Source of the DNA: Enterobacter cloacae
Lineage (GTDB): Bacteria; Pseudomonadota; Gammaproteobacteria; Enterobacterales; Enterobacteriaceae
DNA length: 64,000 nucleotides
Assembly (NCBI GenBank): GCA_014169315.1
Contig: AP022133.1
Coordinates: 124,001 to 188,000, forward strand
Direction of reading: 5' to 3'
The translations under genes were made by a program, and so were the position numbers. Shown here piece by piece: positions 20,298-30,342 of the stretch (position 1 is the stretch's first letter; each line of letters starts with the position of its first letter). A model generated the notes under the pieces. It saw only the letters and a list, made by a program, of their open reading frames with translations, had not been told where the DNA came from and searched no databases.

Positions 20298-21554
20298 CTA
20301 CAGGCCGTTTTCGTGCCAGGCGTTTTCAATCTCTTCGGCGAGAATTTTCACGCCCGCTTCGATTTTTTCCGGGTCGGGAACGTAGTTCATGCGCATGCAC
20401 TGGTGCGTGTGCGGCCACGGTTTATCCAGCCCCGGGAAGAAGTAATCACCCGGCACCATCAGTACGCCGCGTTTTTTCAGGCGCTGATAGAGCAGCTCTG
20501 TCGTAATCGGCAGATCCTTAAACCACAGCCACAGGAAAATCGCTCCCTCTGGTTTATGGATCAGGCAGCGTTCTTCAGGTAAATAACGGCGAAGTATCGC
20601 GATCGTCTCCTGTACGCGCTGGTAATAGAACGGTTTGATCACGTCATTCGACAGACGCAGCAGGTCGTTGCGTTTAATCATTTCACACATCATCGCCGGG
20701 CCAATGCCGCCCGGCGAAAGGCTGATAATGCCGTTCATATTGGTAATGGCGGTGATGATTTTTTCATTGGCGATGATGATGCCGCAGCGGCTGCCTGGCA
20801 GGCCCAGCTTGGAGAGGCTCATGCACAGTACGATGTTCGGGTTCCACAGCGGACGTGCTTCGCTGAAGATAATGCCCGGGAACGGTACGCCATAGGCGTT
20901 ATCGATCACCAACGGGATGCCGTGCTGATTAGCCAGCGCATCCAGCTTCATCAGCTCGTCGTCAGTGATGACGTTACCCGTCGGGTTGGTGGGACGCGAT
21001 ACGCAGATCATGCCCGTCTCTTCGCCCACATGCAGGTGTTCAAAATCGACGTGGTATTTGAACTGGCCTTCCGGGAGCAGCTCAATATTCGGGCGCGCTG
21101 AGACGAACAGGTCTTCTTCCAGGCCGGAATCGGCATAGCCGATATACTCCGGAGCCAACGGGAACAGTACCTTTTTGGTGGTGCCGTCGGCGCGACGTCC
21201 TGCGAACAGATTGAACAAGTAGAAAAACGCGCTCTGGCTGCCGTTTGTTAGTGCAATATTCTGTGGTTCGATATCCCAACCCAGCTCTTCACGCAGCATA
21301 TCGGCGAGGAGTGTCAGCAGTTCAGTTTTACCCTGAGGGCCGTCGTAATTGCACAGTGCCTCAGTCGCTTTGCCATTTTCCAGCATCTGAGCCAGCAGCG
21401 TCTGGAAATACTCATTCATCTCCGGGATTTGAGCCGGGTTTCCGCCGCCGAGCATGATTGCGCCCGGTGTGCGCAGCCCGTCGTTGAGATCCTCCATCAG
21501 GCGGGTAATGCCTGAATGGCGGGTAAATTTGTCGCCGAAAAGTGAAAACGTCAT
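20298..21554 (-). CDS. avtA: Valine-pyruvate aminotransferase AvtA (transaminase C)
   Basis: PLP-dependent class I/II aminotransferase that makes alanine from pyruvate using valine or alpha-aminobutyrate. It is 418 residues, nearly identical in layout to E. coli AvtA (417). The fold-type I signature SLSKLGLPGSRCG contains the PLP-binding lysine, and SRPTNPTGN supplies the substrate-binding loop. I start at ATG 21554 (MTFSLFGDKF); the longer ORF adds 22 residues foreign to the family. The ribosome-binding site is weak. Confidence 0.95.
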   Translation of the reverse strand: MTFSLFGDKFTRHSGITRLMEDLNDGLRTPGAIMLGGGNPAQIPEMNEYFQTLLAQMLENGKATEALCNYDGPQGKTELLTLLADMLREELGWDIEPQNIALTNGSQSAFFYLFNLFAGRRADGTTKKVLFPLAPEYIGYADSGLEEDLFVSARPNIELLPEGQFKYHVDFEHLHVGEETGMICVSRPTNPTGNVITDDELMKLDALANQHGIPLVIDNAYGVPFPGIIFSEARPLWNPNIVLCMSLSKLGLPGSRCGIIIANEKIITAITNMNGIISLSPGGIGPAMMCEMIKRNDLLRLSNDVIKPFYYQRVQETIAILRRYLPEERCLIHKPEGAIFLWLWFKDLPITTELLYQRLKKRGVLMVPGDYFFPGLDKPWPHTHQCMRMNYVPDPEKIEAGVKILAEEIENAWHENGL

Positions 21555-21699
21555 AGCAGGTGATCTGTCGAGCTTATTATGAAAGTGGGTAACCATAACG
21601 CTAGCATCGTGTGGGTGCAAATCGAGAGGTGAGAGAGGGTTTGTGGTTTTGTAGGGAGAATTGATATTTATTCAGTGAATTGTTCTGGTGGTTTTTTAT

Positions 21700-21780
21700 C
21701 CCCTCTCCCCAAAGGGGCGAGGGGGAAAGACGGCTCCGTGCGGTTCCCTCTCCCTTCGGGGAGAGGGGTAGCGTGAGGGG
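21700..21780. repeat. CCCTCTCCC-type palindromic repeats, tandem copies 3a/3b
   Basis: Two related palindromes lie head to tail: CCCCTCTCCCC AAA GGGGCGAGGGGG at 21700-21724 and CCCTCTCCC TTC GGGGAGAGGGG at 21746-21768, then GTGAGGGG. They fill the gap between the malS 3' end (21785) and the avtA start and may terminate malS transcription. Confidence 0.75.
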
Positions 21781-21784
21781 CTGT

Positions 21785-23815
21785 TTATTGATTACCCGCC
21801 CACACTATCATCGCTTTATCGCCATTATGCTCACGCACAAAGCCATATCCTTCTTTCAGTGAAAGCGTGGTTTGTTTGCCTTCACCAATGGCCGGATGGC
21901 GGGCGCGGAACTGCCCCAGTATCTGCCAGTGGGCAACGGTGACCGCTTCCTTGCCCGTGACGTCCTGCCAGTTCATATCAGAGCGCGTTCCCTGTAGCGG
22001 GTCGGAACCTGTTGGGCCGAATGGACGCTCAGATTCATCCCCGTAGTAGATTTGTACACTGCCCGGTGCCAGCAACAGCAGTTCAGCGGCGCGCTGGCCC
22101 CCTTCGCGGAACAGGCGCGTATCGTGCGAAGAGAGGTAGCTCAGAACATTGAAGCTTTGCAGTTTTTCCGCCATCTGCTGCCAGGTCATGTCCATGTCGG
22201 CCAGGCAATCCACCGCTTTTGCCGCCTGCTCCTGGTAATCGAAGTTGATCATCGCATCGAAACCGTGGCGGTAGTAATCGCTCTGCATGACGCCGTGGCC
22301 CCAGGATTCCCCGGTCATCCAGAATGGCGCGTTGTCGGGTTTTTTGTCCGGGTTTGCGGCTTTCCACGCGGCCAGCGCCTGGCTTGCCTGGTCTTTCAGC
22401 TGTTGCCAGGCTGCAAGCTCAACGTGTTTTGCGGTATCAACACGGAAACCGTCGATACCGTAGTCGCGCACCCACTGACTGAGCCAGTGAGTCAGGTAGT
22501 CACGCGGGGTGTAACCAGAGATGGCTTTCGCATGGGTATCGGGCTTGTGTTGATAGAAGTTTGGCAAGCCGGAAGGTGTCGTGGATTCCGTTTTCAGATC
22601 CGGTAAAAATGCCAGCGACATGGTCAAATCGTCAAAGCCGGGGTTGTCATAATCGCCGATGTCGGTGCGGATCCATTTTTTACCCCACCATTTTTCCCAT
22701 GCGGCTTTGTCGCTGAAGTTAATGTAATCATTGAAGCTGTGCCAGCTTTGACCGGCACCCGGCTTCCAGTCCGTCCAGTGTTCACCCAGCGTTTTTTTCA
22801 GCTCATCACCCTGCAGATACAGCGCACCAAACTGGTACGTCTGCATGTCTGCAAGGGTGGCGTAGCCCGTGTGGTTCATGACGATGTCGAACAGGATACG
22901 GATACCACGTTTGTGCGCTTCGTCGACCAGATGGCGTAAATCATCTTCGGTGCCCATGTTGGCATCGAGCTTCGTCCAGTCCTGCGTGTAGTAGCCGTGA
23001 TAGGCGTAGTGCGGGAAGTCGCCTTTGGTGCCACCACCCACCCAGCCGTGGATCTGCTCCAGCGGGGAGCTGATCCAGAGCGCATTCACGCCCAGTTGCT
23101 GCAAATAATCGAGCTTTCCGGTAAGCCCTTTAAGATCGCCACCGTGGAAGGTACCAATCTCCTGCATGCCATCTTTGTGGCGGCCATAGCTGTTGTCGTT
23201 GGTGGGATCGCCATTAACAAAGCGATCGGTCAGCACGAAATAGACGGTGGCGTTTTGCCAGCTAAACTGCGCGGGTTTGTCTGTTTCGGCGCGCTCAAGC
23301 AACAGCAGGCCGTTGCTGTTGGCGGCAGGCTGAAGGGTGATTTTTCCATTCTGCACCGTTGCCGTTTGCTTACTGTAGAAATCCCGCACCACGGAGCCTT
23401 CCGGGAAGGTGCTGCTGACTTCAAGCGTCAACGGTTTACCGTCCCATTTCGGACACTGGCGGATGACGTTCGCGACAGGTTGTTCCGCTGCGCTCTGGAT
23501 GGTCAGCATCAGGGTGGGTGTGCCGGAGCGAGTATCGATACGCATCTGGTACTCACCGTCGCGGAACAGACGCCACTGCGGTGGCGTGCCCTCACAGGGT
23601 TTTAGCGACAGCATCTCATTAAGTTTTATTGCACCCGTTGGCTGCCAGCACGTGTTGTCAAAACTCACAGTGAGAGGACGAGTACCCTTCGTCAGCTTTG
23701 TCTGGCTGGTGAACACGCCAGTGCCTTCGGCATTAAACGTGGTAAACCCCGGCGATGACCAGCCCGCGTGTGCCAGTGCGGGTAACATCAGAAAAGCTAA
23801 TGCGGTGCGTTTCAT
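21785..23815 (-). CDS. malS: Periplasmic alpha-amylase MalS
   Basis: Exported GH13 alpha-amylase that trims maltodextrins in the periplasm, 676 residues exactly as in E. coli. The signal peptide MKRTALAFLMLPALAHA is evident. GH13 catalytic motifs are visible: DIVMNHTG, the nucleophile Asp in GFRVDTAKHVE, the acid Glu in MTGESWG, and LSSHDTRLF. I start at ATG 23815 with AGGAAA upstream; the longer ORF would bury the signal peptide. Two MalT-box-like sequences lie upstream. It belongs to the mal regulon in E. coli. Confidence 0.95.
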   Translation of the reverse strand: MKRTALAFLMLPALAHAGWSSPGFTTFNAEGTGVFTSQTKLTKGTRPLTVSFDNTCWQPTGAIKLNEMLSLKPCEGTPPQWRLFRDGEYQMRIDTRSGTPTLMLTIQSAAEQPVANVIRQCPKWDGKPLTLEVSSTFPEGSVVRDFYSKQTATVQNGKITLQPAANSNGLLLLERAETDKPAQFSWQNATVYFVLTDRFVNGDPTNDNSYGRHKDGMQEIGTFHGGDLKGLTGKLDYLQQLGVNALWISSPLEQIHGWVGGGTKGDFPHYAYHGYYTQDWTKLDANMGTEDDLRHLVDEAHKRGIRILFDIVMNHTGYATLADMQTYQFGALYLQGDELKKTLGEHWTDWKPGAGQSWHSFNDYINFSDKAAWEKWWGKKWIRTDIGDYDNPGFDDLTMSLAFLPDLKTESTTPSGLPNFYQHKPDTHAKAISGYTPRDYLTHWLSQWVRDYGIDGFRVDTAKHVELAAWQQLKDQASQALAAWKAANPDKKPDNAPFWMTGESWGHGVMQSDYYRHGFDAMINFDYQEQAAKAVDCLADMDMTWQQMAEKLQSFNVLSYLSSHDTRLFREGGQRAAELLLLAPGSVQIYYGDESERPFGPTGSDPLQGTRSDMNWQDVTGKEAVTVAHWQILGQFRARHPAIGEGKQTTLSLKEGYGFVREHNGDKAMIVWAGNQ

Positions 23816-24130
23816 TCCATTTTCCTGTCGCGGCATTTTTAGCCAGTGTGCCATCTGACGCTGATGAAAAACTCATCCCCCTGGTGCTTTCTCCCGGGAG
23901 TATGCGAAAGGATGAGTGATCCCGCGCAAAATTAGAGAGTTATCTGCGATATCAAACACAATTTCTCAGGAATGATGCTTTAGTGAGCAGTTTTTTGGTG
24001 ACATAGTTTCGGAATTGGACTATTTCTTTAGATGCTCTTGAAGTCTATTTTTGTTATGATTTGAGATTCCGCTCTCAAATTTGTGAAAAAAATAAGGTGT
24101 TGGAATGTTTATATCCGACCAGGAGACCTA
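23816..24130. promoter_or_regulatory. Divergent malS/bax regulatory region with MalT-box-like sites
   Basis: The 315-bp gap contains GGGGGATGAG on the minus strand (complement of 23872-23881), close to the MalT box GGGGATGAGG. A second GGATGAG lies on the plus strand at 23910-23916. An AT-rich stretch with TATGAT near 24055 is a possible bax -10. No ORF of note lies in the gap. Confidence 0.5.
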
Positions 24131-24955
24131 ATGATGTCGACCCCCATTCGACGATTTGGGGCTACGTTACTCGTGTTACTCACTGTGGCATTTTCAGGTG
24201 AGGTGCTTGCGAAAACGCACACGGATACAACGAGTAAAAAGGCCCACGTCATAAAGACGACAAGTAGTAAGGTTAGCAGTAAACAAGAGTATTCTCGCAA
24301 TAGTGCAAAGAGTAGTTCACTTCCTGATTTGCGAAAATACCCTTCCGGGACACCAAGGAAAAAAGCGTTTCTCCGGACGGTAATGCCTTACATTACGAGT
24401 CAAAATGCCGCGATTACTGCGGATCGTAACTGGATGATCTCAAAACAGTACGATAGCCGCTGGTCGCCTGCTGAACGCACGCGTCTGAAAGATATCGCGA
24501 AGCGCTACAAGGTGAGCTGGAACGGTAACACACGTCACGTGCCGTGGAACTCTCTCTTAGAGCGTGTGGATATCATCCCAGGCAGCATGGTTGCGACGAT
24601 GGCTGCCGCCGAAAGTGGCTGGGGGACGTCTAAGCTGGCACGCAGCAACAACAACCTCTTCGGCATGAAATGCGTCAAAGGCCGTTGTAACGATGCTCCA
24701 GGTAAAGTGAAAGGCTATTCACAGTTTGAATCGGTTAAAGATTCCGTGAATGCTTATGTGGTGAACCTGAACACGCACCCCGCTTACTCTTCGTTCCGTA
24801 AGTCACGCGCTCAGCTGCGTAAAGCGGATCAGGAATTGACGGCCAGCACGATGATCCACAAGCTGAAAGGGTATTCCACCCAGGGACAGAGCTATAACAA
24901 CTATCTGTTTGCTATGTTCCAGGACAATCAGCGTCTTATCGCCGCACATATGTAA
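24131..24955 (+). CDS. bax: Bax protein, GH73-type glucosaminidase domain
   Basis: A 274-residue exported protein, the same length as E. coli Bax. A signal peptide occupies about the first 27 residues. The C-terminal half is a mannosyl-glycoprotein endo-beta-N-acetylglucosaminidase (FlgJ-like) domain, with catalytic Glu in MAAAESGWGTSKLARSNNNLFGMK. It is likely a periplasmic peptidoglycan hydrolase, although its role is not established. ATG 24131 or 24134 follows AGGAGACCTA; the longer ORF from 24083 lacks a signal. A strong bidirectional terminator separates it from xylR. Confidence 0.9.
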   Translation: MMSTPIRRFGATLLVLLTVAFSGEVLAKTHTDTTSKKAHVIKTTSSKVSSKQEYSRNSAKSSSLPDLRKYPSGTPRKKAFLRTVMPYITSQNAAITADRNWMISKQYDSRWSPAERTRLKDIAKRYKVSWNGNTRHVPWNSLLERVDIIPGSMVATMAAAESGWGTSKLARSNNNLFGMKCVKGRCNDAPGKVKGYSQFESVKDSVNAYVVNLNTHPAYSSFRKSRAQLRKADQELTASTMIHKLKGYSTQGQSYNNYLFAMFQDNQRLIAAHM

Positions 24956-24962
24956 TCCCAAA

Positions 24963-24989
24963 AAAACGCCTTCCGATGGAAGGCGTTTT
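24963..24989. terminator. Bidirectional terminator between bax and xylR
   Basis: A perfect 12-bp stem AAAACGCCTTCC / GGAAGGCGTTTT with a 3-nt loop has an A-run on one side and T-rich sequence (TTTTCTTTT) on the other. It can serve both convergent genes. Confidence 0.9.
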
Positions 24990-24994
24990 CTTTT

Positions 24995-26173
24995 CTACAG
25001 CAGCACCTCACTGTAACGCTCCCGATACTCCTTTGGCGTGGTGTCATACTCTTTCCTGAACACCGAGTAGAAATACTGCAACGACGGGTAGCCACACATC
25101 TGCGAGATTTCGTTGATAGACAGCGACGTGGAGATCAGCAGACTGCGTGCTTTCTCCAGTTTTTCCGCATGAATGACAGCATGAATGGTTTCGCCCACTT
25201 CCTCTTTAAAGCGTTTTTCCAGATTCGAACGAGAAATACCGACCGAATCCAGCACCTGATCGACCTTGATGCCTTTGCAGGCATGGTTGCGGATGTAGTG
25301 CATGGCCTGAATGACGGCCGGATCGTTTAAGGAGCGATAATCCGTTGAGCGGCGTTCTACCACGCGCACAGGGGGAACCAGCAAACGCTGGAGCGGCAGG
25401 GATTCGTTATCCAGCAGGCGATGAAGTAACTTTGCGGCCTGATAACCCATCTGACGGGTTCCCTGCGCCACGGAGGAGAGTGCCACGCGCGAAAGGTAAC
25501 GCGTAAGCTCTTCGTTATCGATGCCAATCACGCACAGCTTTTCGGGTACCGGAATATGCAAATGTTCACAGACCTGTAGCACGTGGCGGGCACGGGCGTC
25601 TGTTACCGCAATAATTCCGGTTTGCGGCGGCAGTGTTTGCAGCCAGTCTGCCAGTCGGTTTTGCGCGTGCTGCCAGTTTTCGGGGGCGGTTTCCAGCCCC
25701 TGATAGACCACCCCACGATACTTCTCCTGCGCAACCAGCTGGCAAAATGCATACTCACGCTCCATTGCCCAGCGCTTTCCGCTTGAGACGGGTAAACCGT
25801 AAAAGGCGAAGCGGTGCACGCCTTTCTCTTTTAAATGGAGAAACGCGTTCTCTACCAGCGCGTGGTTATCGGTAGCGATATAGTGAACCGGCGGGTAGTG
25901 CTCGGGTGAGTGGTAAGAGCCGCCGACGCCCACAATGGGGACGTCGACGTCAGCCAGCAGTTGTTCAATTACCGGATCGTCATAGTCGGCGATGACGCCA
26001 TCGCCCAGCCAGTCTTTGATGTTCTCGAGGCGAGTGCGGAAATCTTCCTCAATGAAAATATCCCACTCGGATTGCGACGCCTGCAAATATTCCCCAACTC
26101 CTTCAACCACCTGGCGGTCGTAGGCTTTGTTGGCATTGAATAACAACGTAATGCGGTGACGCTTTTCAAACAT
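24995..26173 (-). CDS. xylR: Xylose operon activator XylR
   Basis: D-xylose-responsive activator of xylFGH and xylAB, 392 residues as in E. coli. The N-terminal two-thirds is a periplasmic-binding-protein-like sugar domain (HRITLLFNANKAYDRQVVEGV at the start). The C-terminal 100 residues are an AraC-type double helix-turn-helix (VDQVLDSVGISRSNLEKRF ... SINEISQMCGYPSLQYFYSVFRKEY). It is the last gene of xylF-G-H-R, 32 bases after xylH. Confidence 0.96.
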   Translation of the reverse strand: MFEKRHRITLLFNANKAYDRQVVEGVGEYLQASQSEWDIFIEEDFRTRLENIKDWLGDGVIADYDDPVIEQLLADVDVPIVGVGGSYHSPEHYPPVHYIATDNHALVENAFLHLKEKGVHRFAFYGLPVSSGKRWAMEREYAFCQLVAQEKYRGVVYQGLETAPENWQHAQNRLADWLQTLPPQTGIIAVTDARARHVLQVCEHLHIPVPEKLCVIGIDNEELTRYLSRVALSSVAQGTRQMGYQAAKLLHRLLDNESLPLQRLLVPPVRVVERRSTDYRSLNDPAVIQAMHYIRNHACKGIKVDQVLDSVGISRSNLEKRFKEEVGETIHAVIHAEKLEKARSLLISTSLSINEISQMCGYPSLQYFYSVFRKEYDTTPKEYRERYSEVLL

Positions 26174-26205
26174 GGCTTACTATCCCATAAGTAACAATAC
26201 TGTTC

Positions 26206-27387
26206 TCAGGCTCGCCGCTTGGTTGCCGAGTCCATCCAGACTGCCAGCAAAAGAATGGCACCTTTCACGATATACTGCCAAAACGTCGGGACGTCCATCA
26301 TACTCATTCCGTTATCCAGCGAAGCCATAATAAATGCCCCCATCACGGCACCTGCCACACTGCCAACACCACCTGCGAGACTGGTTCCGCCAATGACGCA
26401 GGCGGCGATGGCATCCAGCTCTGCGATGTTACCGGCAGACGGTGAACCAGCCCCCAGACGCGAGCTAAGGATCAGCCCCGCAATAGCCACCATCAGGCCG
26501 TTGATGGCAAAGACGGCAAGTTTGGTGCGTTCCACGTTAATACCCGAAAGACGCGCGGCTTCAAGGTTGCCACCGATGGCATAAATACGGCGACCAAATG
26601 CGGTGCGCGTGGCCATAAACATTCCGCCCAGCAGTAAAAGTGCCAGCAGCAGTACCGGGGTCGGGACGCCGCGATAGTCATTCAAAAGCCAGATGGCACC
26701 CAGCACAATTACAGCAGTAAGGGCCTGACGCCCCACAACGGATGTGGACGCTGGCGAAGCCAGACCCAACGACTGACGGCGCATACGCCCACGCCATTGC
26801 CACGCAACAAATGCCAGCAGGCCCATGACACCGATCGTAAAGCCCACGCCATCAGAGAGGTAGCTTTGACCAATCTGCGACATAGCCGCGCTGGTGGGGG
26901 AGACGGTGGTGCCGTTGGTGATACCAATCAATATCCCGCGGAAGGCCAGCATCCCCGCCAGGGTAACGATGAACGACGGGACTTTCCGGTATGCAACCCA
27001 CCAGCCGTTCCAGGTCCCAAGCAATAACCCCAGTACCAGCGTAACCGCGACGGTCAGCGGCAGCGGCCAGCCGAGCCAGACGTCAAAAATCGCTGCGACA
27101 CCGCCGAGCAGACCCATCATCGACCCCACCGACAGATCGATTTCCGCTGAGATAATCACAAACACCATTCCCACGGCCAGAATGCCGGTGATGGCAGTCT
27201 GGCGTAGCAGGTTAGAGACATTACGTGCGCTGAGGTAAGAGCCATCGGTCATCCAGGTAAAGAACAACATGATGGCGATAATCGCTGCAATCATCACAAA
27301 AACCTGCAGGTTCAGCGCTTTTAGCCCCGCGAATGCGCCGGGTGTCGGCACTGCGACTTTGATATCAGACGGATTGCTTTTCGACAT
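26206..27387 (-). CDS. xylH: D-xylose ABC transporter permease XylH
   Basis: Membrane subunit of the high-affinity xylose ABC importer, 393 residues like E. coli XylH. About ten hydrophobic segments are seen. The ABC-2-type sugar permease loop [33 protein letters not shown] follows the usual pattern of the RbsC/AraH family. The start overlaps the xylG 3' end by 23 bases, suggesting translational coupling. Confidence 0.95.
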   Translation of the reverse strand: MSKSNPSDIKVAVPTPGAFAGLKALNLQVFVMIAAIIAIMLFFTWMTDGSYLSARNVSNLLRQTAITGILAVGMVFVIISAEIDLSVGSMMGLLGGVAAIFDVWLGWPLPLTVAVTLVLGLLLGTWNGWWVAYRKVPSFIVTLAGMLAFRGILIGITNGTTVSPTSAAMSQIGQSYLSDGVGFTIGVMGLLAFVAWQWRGRMRRQSLGLASPASTSVVGRQALTAVIVLGAIWLLNDYRGVPTPVLLLALLLLGGMFMATRTAFGRRIYAIGGNLEAARLSGINVERTKLAVFAINGLMVAIAGLILSSRLGAGSPSAGNIAELDAIAACVIGGTSLAGGVGSVAGAVMGAFIMASLDNGMSMMDVPTFWQYIVKGAILLLAVWMDSATKRRA

Positions 27388-28906
27388 GACGTTCGCTCCT
27401 TAAGGCGGCTTCCATGACCTGCTCCTGCGTCAGGTTCTGGTTAATCAGGTTGGCTTTCAGTTTCCCCTCGTGCATGACCAACACGCGGTCGCTCAGGCCC
27501 AGCACTTCAGGGAGTTCAGACGAGATGACAATGACGGCAATCCCTTGCTGCACAAGCTGATTAATCAGTTTGTAGATTTCATATTTCGCACCGATATCAA
27601 TCCCGCGAGTGGGTTCATCCAGGATTAATATTCGCGGGTTGAGGAGCAGGCAGCGCGCCAGAATGGCCTTCTGCTGGTTACCACCGCTCAACCGGCCAAT
27701 GGCCAGTTCCGGAGAGGATGTTTTCACCTTGAGTCTGGCGAGTGACTGGAGAGTGCACTGTTGTTCTGCGGCATCATCCAGGCTGCTCAGCGCACCGGAA
27801 AACTGATTGAGTGCCGCAAGCGTGATGTTTTTACCAACGGCCATGACCGGTACGATGCCGTCTTTTTTGCGGTCTTCAGGCACCATTGCAATACCGTGGG
27901 CAATCGCCTGCTGGCAGTTGTTGATGCGTACCTGTTCCCCGTCGATATAAATCGAGCCTTCCCAGCGACCCGGCCAAACGCCGAAAAGACACTGCACGGC
28001 TTCGGTACGCCCGGCCCCGACCAGACCTGCGATGCCGAGGATTTCGCCACGGTGGAGGGAGAAGGCGATATTGTTCACGCGCTTGATATGACGGTTAACG
28101 GGGTGCCAGGCGGTCAGGTTCTCCACGCGCAACACCTCTTCACCCACGGTGTGGGGTTCATTCGGGTAGAGCGCAGTAAGCTCGCGCCCTACCATCATGG
28201 TAATGATGTCATCTTCACTCATGCCTGCCGCTTCACGCGTACCGATGTGTTGCCCGTCGCGGATCACGCAGATGGTGTCGGAAATGGCTTTCACCTCATT
28301 GAGCTTGTGCGAAATGTAGATGCAGGCAATGCCGTGGTTTTGCAGGTCGCGAATGATATTGAGCAGGACGGCCGTTTCCTGTTCGGTAAGTGAGGCGGTT
28401 GGCTCATCAAGGATCAGCAGACGCACCTGTTTGTTCAGTGCCTTCGCGATCTCAACCAACTGCTGTTGCCCCAGCCCCAAATCACCCACGCGCGTGTCTG
28501 GTGAAATCGCGAGGCTCACCTGGGCCAGCAATTTTTCACAACGCAGCGTCATGGTGTCGTAATCCAGTACGCCGTGGTGCGAAATTTCGGCTCCCAGGAA
28601 AATGTTCTCCAGCACGGTGAGATGTTTCACCAGCGCCAGCTCCTGGTGAATAATGGCGATGCCTTTACGTTCGGTATCGCGAATGTGTGTGGCCTGAATA
28701 ACCTCTCCGGCAAAGACGATTTCGCCCTCGTAGCTGCCGTGCGGGTAGATCCCGCACAACACTTTCATCAGTGTTGATTTGCCTGAGCCGTTTTCGCCGC
28801 ACAGTGACACCACTTCACCGGGGTTCAACCGCAGGCTCACGTTGTCGACCGCTTTCACCGCACCAAAGCGTTTGGTGATGCTTTTCATTTCTAATAAATA
28901 AGGCAT
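27365..28906 (-). CDS. xylG: D-xylose ABC transporter ATPase XylG
   Basis: Cytoplasmic ATPase with two fused nucleotide-binding domains, 513 residues. Domain 1 has Walker [10 protein letters not shown] at 37-45 and Walker [13 protein letters not shown]. Domain 2 has the degenerate Walker [10 protein letters not shown] near 290, normal for this sugar-importer family, and signature LSGGNQQK before [14 protein letters not shown] start at ATG 28906 ([10 protein letters not shown]) behind GGAG, giving the E. coli length. Confidence 0.95.
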   Translation of the reverse strand: MPYLLEMKSITKRFGAVKAVDNVSLRLNPGEVVSLCGENGSGKSTLMKVLCGIYPHGSYEGEIVFAGEVIQATHIRDTERKGIAIIHQELALVKHLTVLENIFLGAEISHHGVLDYDTMTLRCEKLLAQVSLAISPDTRVGDLGLGQQQLVEIAKALNKQVRLLILDEPTASLTEQETAVLLNIIRDLQNHGIACIYISHKLNEVKAISDTICVIRDGQHIGTREAAGMSEDDIITMMVGRELTALYPNEPHTVGEEVLRVENLTAWHPVNRHIKRVNNIAFSLHRGEILGIAGLVGAGRTEAVQCLFGVWPGRWEGSIYIDGEQVRINNCQQAIAHGIAMVPEDRKKDGIVPVMAVGKNITLAALNQFSGALSSLDDAAEQQCTLQSLARLKVKTSSPELAIGRLSGGNQQKAILARCLLLNPRILILDEPTRGIDIGAKYEIYKLINQLVQQGIAVIVISSELPEVLGLSDRVLVMHEGKLKANLINQNLTQEQVMEAALRSERHVEKQSV

Positions 28907-28978
28907 AACTGCTCCACATGACCCGAAGGAAGAACAGCACAAGTCGATGCGCCCCCGCAGGGCAGGGGCAGCGCTGGA

Positions 28979-29971
28979 TTACAGTTCACTCTTTTTGTGG
29001 AAACCGTCTTTGATGACGGTGGCGTCAATATTCTCTTTATTGACTTCGATTGGTGTGAGCAGGCGAGCCGGAACATCTTTGAGTCCGTTGTTCAGAGTGG
29101 CGTCTGCTTTGGGTTGCTGACCATTACCCAGCTCCACGGCAATTTCAGCTGCCGTATTCGCCAGCTCGGTGATGGGTTTATAAACCGTCATGGTTTGCGT
29201 ACCCGCCATGATGCGTTTTACACCGGCGAGATCGGCATCCTGACCAGAAATGGCGACTTTCCCGGCAAGACCCTGGGCGCTAAGTGCCTGAATGGCACCG
29301 CCTGCGGTGGCATCGTTGGATGCCACTACCGCATCAATTTTGTTGTTGTTGGCCGTTAACGCGTTTTCCATAATTTTCAGCGCGTTTTCTGGAAGCCAGC
29401 CGTCAGCCCATTGATCGCCCACCACTTTAATCTTACCGTCATCAATATACGGCTTAAGGACTTTCATTTGACCCTGGCGGAACAGTTTGGCGTTGTTATC
29501 AACAGGAGAGCCGCCCATCAGGAAATAATTTCCCTGAGGCACTTTATCGATCAGGCTTTTGGCTTGTAATTCGCCCACTTTCTCGTTGTCGAACGAAATA
29601 TAATAATCAATGTCCGCATTATTAATCATGCGGTCATATGCCAGCACTTTTATGCCTTCTTGTTTGGCTTCTTTCACTACGTTACTTAATACCTGGCCGT
29701 TATACGGGATAATGACCAGCACATCGACGCCACGGTTAATCATATTCTCAATTTGCGACATTTGCGTTTCTTCGTTGCCGTTAGCCGACTGAACAAACAC
29801 GCTTGCACCGAGTGATTCGGCTTTTTTCACAAAAATATCGCGATCTTTTTGCCAGCGCTCCAGACGGAGATCATCAATCGCCATGCCAATTTTGACCTCT
29901 TTTGCATGCCCGGCAAAGCTGGCAAGCAGCAGAGTAGTGCAGAGAGTAAGGGACAGGTTCTTTATCTTCAT
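28979..29971 (-). CDS. xylF: D-xylose-binding periplasmic protein XylF
   Basis: Solute-binding protein of the xylose importer, 330 residues. The signal peptide MKIKNLSLTLC...SFAGHA is cleaved before KEVKIGMAIDD, the conserved mature N-terminus. Peripla_BP_4 fold. First gene of the minus-strand operon, facing xylA across a shared regulatory region. The ATG at 29971 is chosen because it begins the signal peptide. Confidence 0.96.
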   Translation of the reverse strand: MKIKNLSLTLCTTLLLASFAGHAKEVKIGMAIDDLRLERWQKDRDIFVKKAESLGASVFVQSANGNEETQMSQIENMINRGVDVLVIIPYNGQVLSNVVKEAKQEGIKVLAYDRMINNADIDYYISFDNEKVGELQAKSLIDKVPQGNYFLMGGSPVDNNAKLFRQGQMKVLKPYIDDGKIKVVGDQWADGWLPENALKIMENALTANNNKIDAVVASNDATAGGAIQALSAQGLAGKVAISGQDADLAGVKRIMAGTQTMTVYKPITELANTAAEIAVELGNGQQPKADATLNNGLKDVPARLLTPIEVNKENIDATVIKDGFHKKSEL

Positions 29972-30342
29972 AATTATAGGGCCTTTTTGTAGGGGTATGT
30001 TGCTGCTGAGATAAAAGAAACATTCACTGCTTAGACGCAGCAAATTTTTAACGTGGAAAGGCGGGCTGTCAATTACAGATTTTTATCTTCTCATTATGAT
30101 ATTTGGTTTATTTCTGAATTTATGACCGCGATCGGATTTTAAAATGCGTAACCTATTAATTACATTTGATTCTGGAATATGCGCCGGAAAATAGGTTGCC
30201 TGCTCATATTTTGCGAGCCAGCGCACAGTTGTGCATTCTCTCAATAGCAGTGTGAAATAACGTAATTGAGCAAGCTGGAATGTGTATTCACTATTACTGA
30301 CGTCACAATACTTCGCCGCATACCCTGATTATGGAGCTCAAT
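29972..30342. promoter_or_regulatory. xylF/xylA divergent control region (XylR and CRP sites)
   Basis: The stretch from TTGCGAGCCAGCGCAC (about 30211) through GTGTGAAATAACGTAATTGA (30250-30269) to the xylA start closely follows the E. coli xylA control region, where XylR and CRP bind. GAAATAACGTAATTGAGCAA is the XylR-type half-site pair next to the xylA -35. The xylF side (29972-30180) is AT-rich and should hold its promoter and the second XylR site; I do not resolve that site. Confidence 0.7.
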